Part shown: in pieces, positions 35,044 through 44,241 of the stretch | Layout: each line of letters opens with the position of its first letter | How positions within the stretch are numbered: the stretch's first letter is position 1 | Origin: Paracoccus ravus | GTDB taxonomy: Bacteria; Pseudomonadota; Alphaproteobacteria; Rhodobacterales; Rhodobacteraceae | DNA: 62,818 nt | Direction: 5' to 3' | NCBI RefSeq assembly: GCF_004522175.1 | Contig: NZ_SDEB01000023.1 | Span: 1-62,818 of the forward strand | Position numbers and translations under genes: made by a program | The notes under the pieces: generated by a model | Database searches by the model: none | What the model saw: only the letters and a program-made list of their open reading frames with translations | What the model was told of the DNA's origin: nothing

Positions 35044-36549
35044 ATGTCCCGCAAGATCCAGGCCATTTTCCGCTATTTCCACCGCACGATCCCGTTTCGC
35101 CTCCGGCCGGCGCTTGCCGCGACCGCCGTGCTGGTCGGGCTGTTGCTTACCCCCACACCTGATGGGCTGACCCCCGAGGCATGGGATCTGGTCGCGATCT
35201 TTCTGACGACGATCGTCGCCATCATCCTCAAGGTGATGCCGATCGGGGTGATGGCGCTGATGGCCATCGTGATCGTCTCGGTGTCGCAGGTCACGTCGGA
35301 CAGTTCGCGCGGCGCGGTCGCGGACGCCCTGTCGAGCTTTTCAAGCGCGCTGATCTGGCTGATCGTCGTGGCGATCCTGATTTCCCGGGGGCTGAAAAAG
35401 ACCGGGCTGGGCAATCGAATCGGCCTGCTCTTCATAAAGGCGCTCGGTCGGCGCACTTTGGGCATCGGCTATGGTCTGGCGGCCTGCGAACTGGTGCTTG
35501 CGCCCTTTACCCCCAGCAATACGGCGCGCGGCGGAGGCATCGTGCATCCGATCATGCGATCCATCGCCACCGCCTTTCGGTCCGAGCCCGCGGAAGGCAC
35601 CCAGGGCCGGATCGGGACCTATCTTGCGCTCGTGAACATGCATTCGAACCCCATCACCTCGGGAATGTTCATCACCGCGACCGCGCCCAATCCGCTGGTC
35701 GTGGATTACGTCGCCCGCGCCTCGGGCGGGAGCCTGCAATTCACATGGACGGCTTGGGCGTTTGCGATGCTCGTGCCGGGGCTGGTCTGCCTGTTGCTCA
35801 TGCCGCTGGCGATCTTGCTGCTTTCGCCGCCCGAACTCAAACAGACGCCGCAGGCGGTGCAATTCGCCCGCAGCGCGCTTGACCGGATGGGCCCGCTTTC
35901 CGGCGGAGAATGGACCATGATCGCGGTTTTCGCGCTGCTGCTTCTGCTTTGGGCCAATGTGCCCGCGATGCTCTTTGGGCCGGCGCTGAGCATGGACCCG
36001 ACCGCCACGGCCTTCGTCGGGCTTTTCGCGCTGATCATCACCGGAACGATCTCTTGGGACGATGTGCTGGCCGAGAAGACCGCATGGGACACGCTGATCT
36101 GGTTCGGCGCGCTCGTCATGCTGGCAGAACAACTGAACAAGCTGGGCGTGATCACATGGTTCTCGGACCTGTTGCGCGACGCCATCCTGGGCGCCGGGCT
36201 GGCTTGGCCCGCCGCAGCGGCGGTTCTGGTCCTGGTCTTTGTTTTCTCGCATTATTTCTTTGCCAGCACGACGGCACATATCTCGGCCATGATGCTTGCC
36301 TTTCTGAGCGTGGGCGTGCAGCTCGTGCCCGCCGATTACCACGGGCTTTTCATCCTGATGATGGTGGCGGGCTCGACCATCATGATGTCCCTGACCCATT
36401 ACGCCACCGGAACCTCGCCGATCATCTTTGGCAGCGGTTATGTCGGATTGGGGCGCTGGTGGGGCGTCGGGCTTGCAATGTGCGTGATCGAACTTGCCGT
36501 CTACGCCGTGATCGGCGGGGCTTGGTGGAAGCTGCTCGGCTATTGGTAG
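35044..36549 (+). CDS. DASS/SLC13-family anion permease
   Basis: A 501-residue inner-membrane carrier of the divalent anion:sodium symporter family (CitT/TtdT-like). The two substrate/ion signature motifs are both present: FTPSNTARGGGIVHP near residue 157 and SLTHYATGTSPIIFGSGY near residue 448. ATG at 35044 follows CAGGAGAGACA. Characterised relatives exchange or import di- and tricarboxylates. The preceding exported amidase suggests import of its product; this is inference. Confidence 0.9.
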   Translation: MSRKIQAIFRYFHRTIPFRLRPALAATAVLVGLLLTPTPDGLTPEAWDLVAIFLTTIVAIILKVMPIGVMALMAIVIVSVSQVTSDSSRGAVADALSSFSSALIWLIVVAILISRGLKKTGLGNRIGLLFIKALGRRTLGIGYGLAACELVLAPFTPSNTARGGGIVHPIMRSIATAFRSEPAEGTQGRIGTYLALVNMHSNPITSGMFITATAPNPLVVDYVARASGGSLQFTWTAWAFAMLVPGLVCLLLMPLAILLLSPPELKQTPQAVQFARSALDRMGPLSGGEWTMIAVFALLLLLWANVPAMLFGPALSMDPTATAFVGLFALIITGTISWDDVLAEKTAWDTLIWFGALVMLAEQLNKLGVITWFSDLLRDAILGAGLAWPAAAAVLVLVFVFSHYFFASTTAHISAMMLAFLSVGVQLVPADYHGLFILMMVAGSTIMMSLTHYATGTSPIIFGSGYVGLGRWWGVGLAMCVIELAVYAVIGGAWWKLLGYW

Positions 36550-36689
36550 GATGGGCGTGACCGGAATTTTTTGCCCTGACTGTCGGGCAGCCGACATGTC
36601 CGCGACCCGGCCGGGGCTAGGCTAGCATCAGGATGTCGTGGTGGGCGTTCTGCGTAACGAGTGTAACGGTTCTGGTCTGCTGATGAGTG

Positions 36690-36707
36690 GGGCGACTTGC
36701 GTCGCCC
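36690..36707 (+). other. Hairpin in the leader of the Crp-type gene
   Basis: GGGCGAC/GTCGCCC form a 7-bp perfect stem with a TTGC loop, 90 bases before the crp-like start. A second weaker stem (TGCCC/GGGCA at about 36569-36586) follows the DASS gene stop and could end that transcript. The rest of 36550-36796 shows no gene. Confidence 0.35.
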
Positions 36708-36796
36708 TGCTCCATATGCGTTGATGGCACGGGTCGGCCCGGCTTGTTCCTTCTGCTCGCGGCCAAGGACAGTTTCATCTCGGGGCCGACATCTTC

Positions 36797-37459
36797 ATGG
36801 ACGGAATTCTGCGTCACCAGCTGGACAACGGTCTGCTCCAGGGCATCTCCGAACCGCAGAGACAGGCATTTCTTGCAGATTGCCCCAGCCGCAGCTTTCC
36901 CGACGCCAAGGACATCCTGCAACAGGGCCTTTCGACCGAGATTTTCTTTATCATCGCCGAGGGGCAGGTCGAGGTCAGCTATCTCGATCCCGAAGGCAAT
37001 TCCATCGTGGTTCATATCGCCAGCCCCGGCGAGGTTCTGGGCGAGGTCGAGGCCCTGTCCGGCCGGGATTGCGCCGCGACCTGCAAAGCGCAGAGCGGCG
37101 CCCGTCTTCTGGTCTGCACGCCAGACGTGCTGTTCCGGCATCTGCCGCTGGCCCAGCTGATCCGCAACCTTGCCGCCCTGCTGCATGAGCGGCTGGTGCG
37201 GGACAACCGTCAGCGCTCGGTCGACAACTTCATGACGGCGGATCAGCGGATCGACCATTATCTGCGCGAATTGACCAGCCCGGCCCAGCCCCGGCTTTGC
37301 GTCAGCCAGAGCTACATTGCCACATTGGCGGGCTGCACACGCCAGACGGTCAATCTGCGACTGAGACAGCTTCGCGAAAATGGCGCGATCGAATTCGGCC
37401 GGGGCGAGATCCGCATCATTGACCGCGACAGGCTGCATGAGGTCAGGGCAACACAGTGA
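36797..37459 (+). CDS. Crp/Fnr-family transcriptional regulator
   Basis: A 220-residue regulator with an N-terminal cyclic-nucleotide-binding-like beta barrel (ILQQGLSTEIFFIIAEGQVE, PGEVLGEVEALSG) and a C-terminal winged helix (CVSQSYIATLAGCTRQTVNL RLRQLRENGAIEF region). It lacks the Fnr cluster of N-terminal cysteines. The cAMP-contact residues of true Crp are not conserved, so the ligand is unknown. It is monocistronic; a 58-residue stress-type gene follows. Confidence 0.88.
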   Translation: MDGILRHQLDNGLLQGISEPQRQAFLADCPSRSFPDAKDILQQGLSTEIFFIIAEGQVEVSYLDPEGNSIVVHIASPGEVLGEVEALSGRDCAATCKAQSGARLLVCTPDVLFRHLPLAQLIRNLAALLHERLVRDNRQRSVDNFMTADQRIDHYLRELTSPAQPRLCVSQSYIATLAGCTRQTVNLRLRQLRENGAIEFGRGEIRIIDRDRLHEVRATQ

Positions 37460-37511
37460 TGCCATCCCGGCGGGTGCCGGTCGCCTTGCCAAAACTGATG
37501 GCAGGATTTCT

Positions 37512-37537
37512 GGAACAATCCCTCTCAACCGCCGGTT
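37512..37537 (+). promoter_or_regulatory. EcfG-like promoter of the 58-residue gene
   Basis: GGAAC (37512-37516), 17 bases, GGTT (37534-37537), 38 bases before the ATG at 37576. It lies 20 kb away from the main stress block, suggesting a dispersed regulon. Confidence 0.55.
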
Positions 37538-37575
37538 ACATGATCCGCGCCATTTCAGGCGCTGGAGGAGAGGAA

Positions 37576-37752
37576 ATGTCTCAGGACCAGGATCGCGACC
37601 AGAACCAGGGCAATGACCAGGAGCAGCGCCGGAACCAGCAGGGAGGTCAAGAAGGCGGCGGTGGCCAGCAAGGCGACCAGCGCGAGGATCAGCGGCAAGG
37701 TCAGCGCCAAGGGCAGGACCAACAAAAAGACGAGCGCCCGAACCAACGCTGA
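37576..37752 (+). CDS. 58-residue Gln/Arg/Gly-rich disordered protein
   Basis: The product is built almost only from Q, R, G, D, N and E (for example DQDRDQNQGNDQEQRRNQQG), with no hydrophobic core, so it should be intrinsically disordered and very soluble, like hydrophilins or RNA-binding RGG tails. GGAGAGGAA directly before the ATG is a strong ribosome site, and a GGAAC-N17-GGTT promoter lies just upstream. The frame is also open further 5', but the conserved ribosome site picks 37576. The opposite strand holds an equally long hydrophobic frame without a good start; I judge it a mirror artefact. A desiccation or nucleic-acid protective function is inference. Confidence 0.6.
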   Translation: MSQDQDRDQNQGNDQEQRRNQQGGQEGGGGQQGDQREDQRQGQRQGQDQQKDERPNQR

Positions 37753-37974
37753 GCGCCACTGTCTGACGCGGCGGCCCGGTCTGGGCCGCCGAGGTTTTCC
37801 CTCTGCTTGTCCCGCGCGGCGCAGGGCCGGAATAGTTGGGCGCGACCCGGAAACGCGTCCTCATCCGCTGCGCCGGTTACGGTATTGCCAGCGCTCGCGC
37901 CGCGCAAGTTCTGCTGTGCGGGACTGTGCAAGGCAAGCCGATCTGTCCGACTTCTCCCGCAAGCCCAACTCGTT

Positions 37975-39480
37975 TCAGTCAGCGGCGAGCCATACCCTTG
38001 CCCTATCCAGGTCCTCGGCCGAGATATCATGTCCGGCAGGGATCGTGCAGGCCACCAGATCCGCGCCCGTCATCCGCAGGGCAGGTTCGAGCGGCAGGGC
38101 CTTTTCGGCCAGCGGATCGTCTTGTCCCGTTATCAGCAGGATCCGGACATCCGGCAGATTTGCCGAGGGCGGGTCATCGAGCACATCGACGGCGCGCAAT
38201 AAAATGGCCCGCTTGACCAAGCCCGGCTGCAGACGCAGAAACGCGGCCAGCAGATTGGCGCCATTGGAATAGCCCAGAAACAGCAATCGCTCGGGGTTGA
38301 GGCCATAGGCCCGGCTGGCGCTGGCGATGAAATCGGCAAAGGCCTCGGCCTCGGCGCGGATATCGCTCTGGTCATAGCGCGTGGCGTCAAGGCGACGGAA
38401 CCAGCGATTGACGCCTTCTTCGTTCGATCGTCCGCGCACCCCCAGCAATCGGGCCCGTGGGTTCAGACGGTGCGCCAGCGGCATCAGATCGGATTCGTCG
38501 CCACCCGAGCCGTGCAGCAGCAGGATGGCCGAATCGTCGGGGTCATTCGGGACGTGAAACCGATGGATGAAGGGCAGATCGCGCATGGGAATCCGCGGCG
38601 CGCCCGGCAGCGCGAATTGCGGCAGCATGACGCGCAGATCCTCGGCCTGCGCGTTGTCCTGAGGAGGGATCATGAGAGTCCCGCCCAGATCGTCGGGGGC
38701 CTCATCGACCGCGAAACCCGGCCCGTCAGTCGCGTATTCAAGCAGGGTTCCCATCGGCTCGCGGACATAGAGCGACAGAAAATACTTGCGGTCATGGACG
38801 TTCGTGACCCCCTCATGCCCCTTCAGGGCAAGACGCATCGCCTGGACGGCTTCGACATTGTTGGCGCGAAATGCCACATGATCGAACATCCCCGTCCCCG
38901 GAATTGCCGGCACGAAGCCTTTCGAGGCGCGAATATCGACAAAATCCGTGTCGGATCTCATCCGGAGGAAAGGGCCGTCACGCGATGCCTCGGCATAACC
39001 GAAACGGGCGATGAAATCGGCGGTCTGCCGGGCATCCTCGGTCAGGATCGTCACGCTGTGGATGCGATGCGGCGCGGATGCCGGAGGCATCTCCATTCCC
39101 ACCAGCTTGACGACGATTCCGTCCGGGTCGCGCAGCCGCAAGACCGCTTCGCCCATCTCGCGCGTGGGGCCGGTGACGGGGATGCCAGCCGTAATCGCCC
39201 GCGTCAACCAGTCCCCCATCGAATCCTGAGGGACCGAGAAAGCGATTTCGGAGACCACTCCAAGGCCGGTGCGCCCGCGCGCGCCGGCCTCCCAGACGAG
39301 AAAAGTTACCAGCGAGCCGGGGCTGCCCAGAGGATCACCGTAAAAGAGATGAAGCTGCCGGGCATCCTCATAACCCCCGGTTTGCTTCACAAGGCGAAGC
39401 CCCAGAAACCCGACATAGAAATCGACATTCCTCTGCACATTCGCCGTGATTGCCGTGACATGGTGGATACCGGTGGTCAT
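37975..39480 (-). CDS. Fused ring-cleaving dioxygenase and carboxylesterase (MhqO-MhqD)
   Basis: A 501-residue fusion. Residues 1-310 form a two-module VOC dioxygenase of the LinE/MhqO type (MTTGIHHVTAITANVQRNVD; HRIHSVTILTEDARQTADFI; FDHVAFRANN; EYATDGPGFAVDE). Residues about 325-501 form an alpha/beta-hydrolase like MhqD or YodD (LLLHGSGGDESDLMPLAHRL; nucleophile Ser in FLGYSNGANLL; Asp in ITGQDDPLAE; His in IPAGHDIS). In Bacillus mhqNOD these are separate genes for detoxifying hydroquinones and quinones. ATG at 39480 follows AGGACAGGG. Fusion suggests that the ring-cleavage product is passed straight to the esterase. A quinone-stress role is inferred. Confidence 0.86.
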   Translation of the reverse strand: MTTGIHHVTAITANVQRNVDFYVGFLGLRLVKQTGGYEDARQLHLFYGDPLGSPGSLVTFLVWEAGARGRTGLGVVSEIAFSVPQDSMGDWLTRAITAGIPVTGPTREMGEAVLRLRDPDGIVVKLVGMEMPPASAPHRIHSVTILTEDARQTADFIARFGYAEASRDGPFLRMRSDTDFVDIRASKGFVPAIPGTGMFDHVAFRANNVEAVQAMRLALKGHEGVTNVHDRKYFLSLYVREPMGTLLEYATDGPGFAVDEAPDDLGGTLMIPPQDNAQAEDLRVMLPQFALPGAPRIPMRDLPFIHRFHVPNDPDDSAILLLHGSGGDESDLMPLAHRLNPRARLLGVRGRSNEEGVNRWFRRLDATRYDQSDIRAEAEAFADFIASASRAYGLNPERLLFLGYSNGANLLAAFLRLQPGLVKRAILLRAVDVLDDPPSANLPDVRILLITGQDDPLAEKALPLEPALRMTGADLVACTIPAGHDISAEDLDRARVWLAAD

Positions 39481-39753
39481 GGCCCTGTCCTGCGGTTGCT
39501 GCTGCGTTCTTGATATCCTTGCCGAAACCTTCGGGCAATGGGCTGGCGTGGTTCGGCACATTCGGGGAAAACAGAGCGTCCCAAGATCCACATCGAAAAT
39601 CTTGTCCATCAGAAGGGCGTCGAAGAACACGCCCTTGAACGCGGTGCGACGGTCGGCACATCGCAGCCTGACCCGACCGGAGAACAACATTCAACACATT
39701 CCCCCGCGCATCGAAAGGTGCCAGGATTTTCGCGCGGCAATGATATTCGCCGC

Positions 39754-40200
39754 ACGACCCGAAAGGCCCACTTGGAAGAGGAAACGCTCCGGATCATCCC
39801 GGCCTGCTTGCGCGGTGAAGACAGCATCGCCGAGTCGTGCCGGCGAGAAGGGTTAGCCCAGAGCGTCTGTTTCAGGTGGTCGAGAGAGTTTCTCATCGAG
39901 GCATGAGCCACCATCGGTCCGAGGCCATGCCGAACGGAAAGAGACGCGTGGGGGGGCGCCCCGGCCCGGCAGCCAAATAGCGTTGAGGTGAAGCGCATGC
40001 CCGCCCGGGGCGGCTGCGCTAAAAAAAGTGGTCGCGGACCTTAAACTTGAGAAGCGATTGGCAATAAAAGCAGGATCGGAGAGGCCACGAAGGCCATTGG
40101 TTTCAAGAGAGTGCGCAAACAGTGGCGACGACGCAGGAGATACCATTCTTCAGAGAAAATCGAAATCATCCGGCAGGTGGCGCATCTTGGCGAAGCCGGT
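39754..40200 (+). pseudogene. Degenerate IS3-family orfA/orfB start
   Basis: Pieces in different frames match one IS3-type element: LRGEDSIAESCRREGLAQSV with FRWSREFL (orfA HTH, 39780-39905), LKKVVADLKLEKRLAIKAGS (orfA end, about 40018-40085) and RRYHSSEKIEIIRQVAHLGE (orfB start, about 40133-40195). Frameshifts and a stretch of unrelated sequence break it. Confidence 0.65.
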
Positions 40201-40703
40201 AATCCAACCCCCTACCTGTCTCATGTTGGTATGATCGCTAGGTGACAGTCGGCCCCGAGCGACTCGAGGATCGGCAAGCTGGCCAGGCCGGGTCGGAACC
40301 GCATCCCAGATAAAGGTATGTTGAGATGGCCCTGGACGGTGAGGGCCTGCCCGCCCTTGGCCAGAGGGCAAGGCCCGAAGGACCTGTCGCCGCAGCAGCT
40401 GGTCCGGCGTTTCAGACAGGAAAAGCTACTTCGTCTCAGAAGCTTCCGGCGCATCTCGTGATCGCGGCTGGCGAGGAGTCCAGAAAGAAACCACGAAGCC
40501 GAACCAGTCGTGGCAAACGGCTTCACCTCTCTTACGGTCATCAGGTTGCTGGTTCTATCGACCTGCCCCCTGCTGTTCCCACATTCATAACGGGATTCTG
40601 GATTGGTTTGCCCCGCCTACCAATTTTGGACCGTCTGAAGCCGGAGTTTCCGGCGTTGGTCACGGCGGCGGGTTGGTGAAACCGCCTAGAACTCGGTCCA
40701 TAA
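40201..40703. other. Non-coding stretch between IS relics
   Basis: No frame on either strand resembles a protein that I recognise, codon use is unlike neighbours and stops are frequent. Probably decayed mobile-element DNA. Confidence 0.4.
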
Positions 40704-41351
40704 GTGCTGCAGTCGTCAAGCCAGAGCGCCAGTTTGCGCCATGCGTCGTCCAAGCTGTCGAAGATCTCCGGCGCGGTGCGGATCTTTCAGGACCCGATTG
40801 TGGCTGGCACGCACGACATTCAGGAGTTGGCCAAGACCCATGATGCAGCGTCGAGGACCAAGGCTGAGCTGTGGCACCGCATCTTGACCCACTATCTGCC
40901 GCTTTACTTTCCGGAAGCCGGCCGTTTCCATCGTAGCTCGCGCATGGACTGGTTCCTGGCCTTTCTCGAGATGTTTCCTTCTCCGCATATGATCTCAGCG
41001 TTGACCAGGGAGGAGTTCGCCAAGGCCGCGTGGGCGGGGGTTGGACCCAAGGTCTAGAAGGCCCTCATGTTGTCTCCGTCAGTTTCTGCGCGGCCGGATC
41101 AAGATCTCCAAATATGGCAATGCTCGCCTGCGCCGTACGTTGTGGCTGGCATTCGAGCGCGACATCGGGCAGGATCGCCACAATCCAGATCTGCGCCGCC
41201 AGGCCTACACCGCCACCGCTGCAAAGATGGCCCGCACCCTTCACGCCGTGATCAAATCCGGCGAACCCTACCGCCCTTCTTCGAACGGACGAGCCCAGGC
41301 GAAAGGACCTCTCTCTCAAAGGGCCGGGGAGGCGCATGACGCGACCTCGTA
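40704..41351 (+). pseudogene. Degenerate IS110-family transposase, C-terminal part
   Basis: The frame from 40704 contains ELAKTHDAASRTKAELWHRI and HYLPLYFPEAGRFHRSSRMD WFLAFLE, the region before the transposase_20 domain of IS110/IS1111 elements. In another frame, RGRIKISKYGNARLRRTLWL and NPDLRRQAYTATAAKMARTL give the transposase_20 domain itself. An internal deletion and frameshift near 41050 separates them; the RuvC-like N-terminal half is missing. Confidence 0.75.
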
Positions 41352-41469
41352 GATAATGTTCGGCGTCGTCGGGGAAACGCCCCACCGGGGCCTTTCCTGA
41401 TTCTCCTCCAATGGCAGAGACCAATTCCTGACGGCGGAGCCAGCCTGGCGACTATTCTTATGGCACCCG

Positions 41470-41837
41470 TTCGCTCGGATGCCCCGTGACCTGACGCCCA
41501 AAACCGCGTTACCTTCCCGAGCTAGGACATCGTCGGCCCCTATGGTACCGGGCTTGCTGTAGATCCGGATCAGGGTGCAGAGTTCCCGGGCAACCCGCGT
41601 ACCGGACAGACTGGTGTCCGCCACGAGGCGCAAACACTGTCTCGGGCAGTCGTTGATCACGGCCAAGATACGGACGAAATCGGCAGCTGTCTGGCAGAAG
41701 ACAATTGCGGTCAGTGTTTTCGACGAGGTTGGCCGCGTGATCTTCGCAAGCCGGGCCAAGTCTATTCGGCATTTTGCAGGACTCAGAGCTGGGTCGGAGT
41801 TCTCCCTTTCCTCATTGGGTTCAGGCGTCGCGCTCAA
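41470..41837 (-). pseudogene. IS3-family orfB (integrase core) fragment
   Basis: Minus-strand segments FVRILAVINDCPRQCLRLVA and DTSLSGTRVARELCTLIRIY match the DDE core of IS3 (IS407-like) transposases around the second Asp. The frame is altered on both sides and the first Asp and final Glu regions are missing or scrambled. Confidence 0.7.
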
Positions 41838-41849
41838 TTTCGGCAGGGC

Positions 41850-42423
41850 CGAGGGTGAAGCGGTTCATGACTTCGCAGGCGAACGCCACTGGTCCGCGAG
41901 AGGTTGCGAAGAGTGAGGATTTCGGCAGTCTGACGATCGGGATCCCGTTGCGCGATCCGTTCGCCATCGCGCTTGAGCCGATGGCGCCTCGATGGCTCAG
42001 TGTCGACCAAGAGCTTGAGAGGCCCCGAGCCGCGGCGGTTCGTAATCTGGACCGTGATCTTTCGCTGTCTGCGGCTCAGTGGAACAGTCGGGCACGGGCC
42101 AGTCAAGTGCGGCCATCTTGATGATACGGCCCAACATTCCAGTCGTCTGTTGCAGCGGAAGGCCGAACCGTGCCAGGGCTTCGCCCGTGCAGGGATGAAA
42201 ACAGTCCACCGGGTGGTTTTCCGGCGCCCTCACACGTAACCATCAGGCAGAACTCCATTCCAGCATTGCTGAACACCGGCGGACGCGCCGGACAACCCGC
42301 CTTGAGGGCAAGCCAAGCCATGTGCTTGTCCAGCCAGGCCCCCAATGGCCTACGCCTCATCAAGCTATCGTTGGAGAGCTTCCAGTTCTTCCTGCGGTAG
42401 TGGGCTGGTGCGGACTTCGTCAT
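41850..42423 (-). pseudogene. Degenerate IS5-family transposase, N-terminal half
   Basis: From 42423: RRKNWKLSNDSLMRRRPLGA WLDK is the usual IS5-type N-terminus; later frames give TTGMLGRIIKMAALDWPVPD and SRRQRKITVQI with GSGPLKLLVDT, the part around the first catalytic Asp. At least three frameshifts. The C-terminal half is gone. Confidence 0.72.
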
Positions 42424-42429
42424 ACTAAG

Positions 42430-42990
42430 ACGTTTAACCTACAGAAATCGCTTGGTGAATGCTGTAGATCGGCAAGTTCTGCTACAACGCCGTTCGGATC
42501 GAGGAGCGCTGCTTGCAATTCTGGCAAAGAAGGCAGCGCTGGCAGAAGGGCTGGCTTCGGGAGCGGCGCCATCAAGCTGGCTCTGACATGAACAGCGGAT
42601 CGGTCTGCCGGTGGTCTGCATTGAGGCGCAGGATGCGCTCGCGGTTTCGTCTATCGGAGCGCCAAGCCGAACAGCGCTATTATCGTCGGGAAGGTCTGGA
42701 GGGCATGATCACTATGAGCCCGCTGTCGGCCAGGCTTGCCGGTCGGCATAACCTGCCCTGTCGTGATCGAATCATATCGTCAACGAGCCGGGACGCTTGA
42801 GCACTTCGTTTTAGGCCGCCCAGTTCTGATTTTGTAGCTAAGGGGTGTGGGCCTGCTCATGCCTGCCAGATTTCGCTCTGAATTCACGAGAGTAATCCCC
42901 AACCCGATTTACGCAACAACGCTCACCGTTACCATTATTTCATAATGGGAACTTCATCGAGGAAGGCCCAATATACCCTGGTGCGCTCTG
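42430..42990. other. IS110-like scrap and featureless DNA
   Basis: A short + strand piece near 42590-42645 reads ERIGLPVVCIEAQDALA, like the ARH segment of IS110 transposases. The remainder to 42990 shows no coding signal, inverted repeats or RNA gene that I can support. Confidence 0.4.
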
Positions 42991-44241
42991 TCACCGGCTT
43001 CTGCGCTCTGAAGCGGCGCCGGACTTAGCCTTCGCTGCGGGATACGGGCTCCTTTTAATCAACTCTAGCAATGCCGCCGAGTTTGCACGGATGTCGTGGC
43101 GCTTCAGGACACGTCGTCGGCCCTCTTGGCCCATGACCTTGAGCCGAGCCGGTGCGGTGGTCAGCGCCGCCTCCATCGACCTGGCGATCTCGTCCATCGA
43201 TCCGGCAGGGATGATCCAGCCGCAATCGTCATCGACCAGCTCGGGAATGCCCGCAATATACGTAGATATGGCCGGTCGGCCCAGAGCAAGGGCCTCCATT
43301 ATAACGACCGGCAGACCTTCTGCGAAGCTGGGCAACAGAAGCGCGCGGGCACGTCCCAATTCGGCCCTGACGGTCTGATTGTCGCGCCACCCCATCAGAG
43401 TGACGTTTTCGGCGACATCGTGACGGGCGATGGCGGCTTCGACTTCGGGCCGGAAGTCGCCATCGCCAATCACGATGACGCGGACTTCGGGATGGGTGGC
43501 AGCCACTTTCGCGACGGCCTCAACCACCAGCGTATGCGCCTTTTGCGGACATAGCCGCCCGACCGAAACAAAGGGTGCCGTTTCGTCAAAGGGCGCCTCG
43601 CTCGGGGCAAATTCATCGACATCGATACCGCAACCGACGATGTGCAGCTTATCCCAGTAGCCCATCCCCGCTGCCCGGGCCAATTGCACCCTGCAGTAAT
43701 TGGAAATGGCGATGACGAAGCGCGCCTCGGCCACTTTCAACCCCAGAGAGGACCGGTTCCAATCGACAAATTCGTCCGGACCGTGGGCGGTAAAGCTGTA
43801 TTCCGGTCCCCCAAGGTGTTTGGACAGCATCGCCACAGCAGCGGAATTGGTCGAGAAATGGGTGTGCAGATGGCTGATACCGTCCTGGAGAGCGCGGCGC
43901 TTGAGCGAGACTGCTTCAAGCAGATAGGCCACATGCGGCACGAACCCATGTCCGGCATTGCGCAACAACTTTGCCCATGTCGCGAAAGCGCGGCACATGC
44001 CTGCAGGATTCGAGACCGTTTCTTTGACAAAGTCTCCCAGAAGTGCGGGCAGACGTCCGACCAGCAGATAGAAGGTGAGGTCCTTCTCGGCCTTGTCCTG
44101 ATCGTCGACCAGCGCTTCAGACCAGGGGCGGATGGCGTAGCGTTTGATTTCAGCACCCTGCTCTTCCATCGCGTGAATCTCGCGTCGGATAAAAGTGGTG
44201 CTGGTCATCGGATAGGCGTTCATCAGATAGCCTATGCGCAT
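42991..44241 (-). CDS. GT4-family glycosyltransferase
   Basis: A 416-residue GT-B glycosyltransferase. The N-terminus MRIGYLMNAYPMTSTTFIRR and the acceptor-domain block HLHTHFSTNSAAVAMLSKHL lead to the donor-binding C-domain with VGRLCPQKAHTLVVEAVAKV, and the nucleotide-sugar motif SFAEGLPVVIMEALALGRP (E-x7-E type). The start overlaps the 3' end of the neighbouring oxidoreductase by ten bases, so the three minus-strand genes form one operon. Role is probably in exopolysaccharide or capsule assembly; sugar unknown. Confidence 0.9.
   Translation of the reverse strand: MRIGYLMNAYPMTSTTFIRREIHAMEEQGAEIKRYAIRPWSEALVDDQDKAEKDLTFYLLVGRLPALLGDFVKETVSNPAGMCRAFATWAKLLRNAGHGFVPHVAYLLEAVSLKRRALQDGISHLHTHFSTNSAAVAMLSKHLGGPEYSFTAHGPDEFVDWNRSSLGLKVAEARFVIAISNYCRVQLARAAGMGYWDKLHIVGCGIDVDEFAPSEAPFDETAPFVSVGRLCPQKAHTLVVEAVAKVAATHPEVRVIVIGDGDFRPEVEAAIARHDVAENVTLMGWRDNQTVRAELGRARALLLPSFAEGLPVVIMEALALGRPAISTYIAGIPELVDDDCGWIIPAGSMDEIARSMEAALTTAPARLKVMGQEGRRRVLKRHDIRANSAALLELIKRSPYPAAKAKSGAASERRSR

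Noticed and set aside
37555..37746. Hydrophobic minus-strand frame opposite the Q/R/G-rich gene
   Set aside because: Codons for Gln/Arg/Gly reversed give Leu/Pro/Ala, a mirror effect. It starts with TTG and lacks a ribosome site, whereas the plus frame has both a promoter and a ribosome site.
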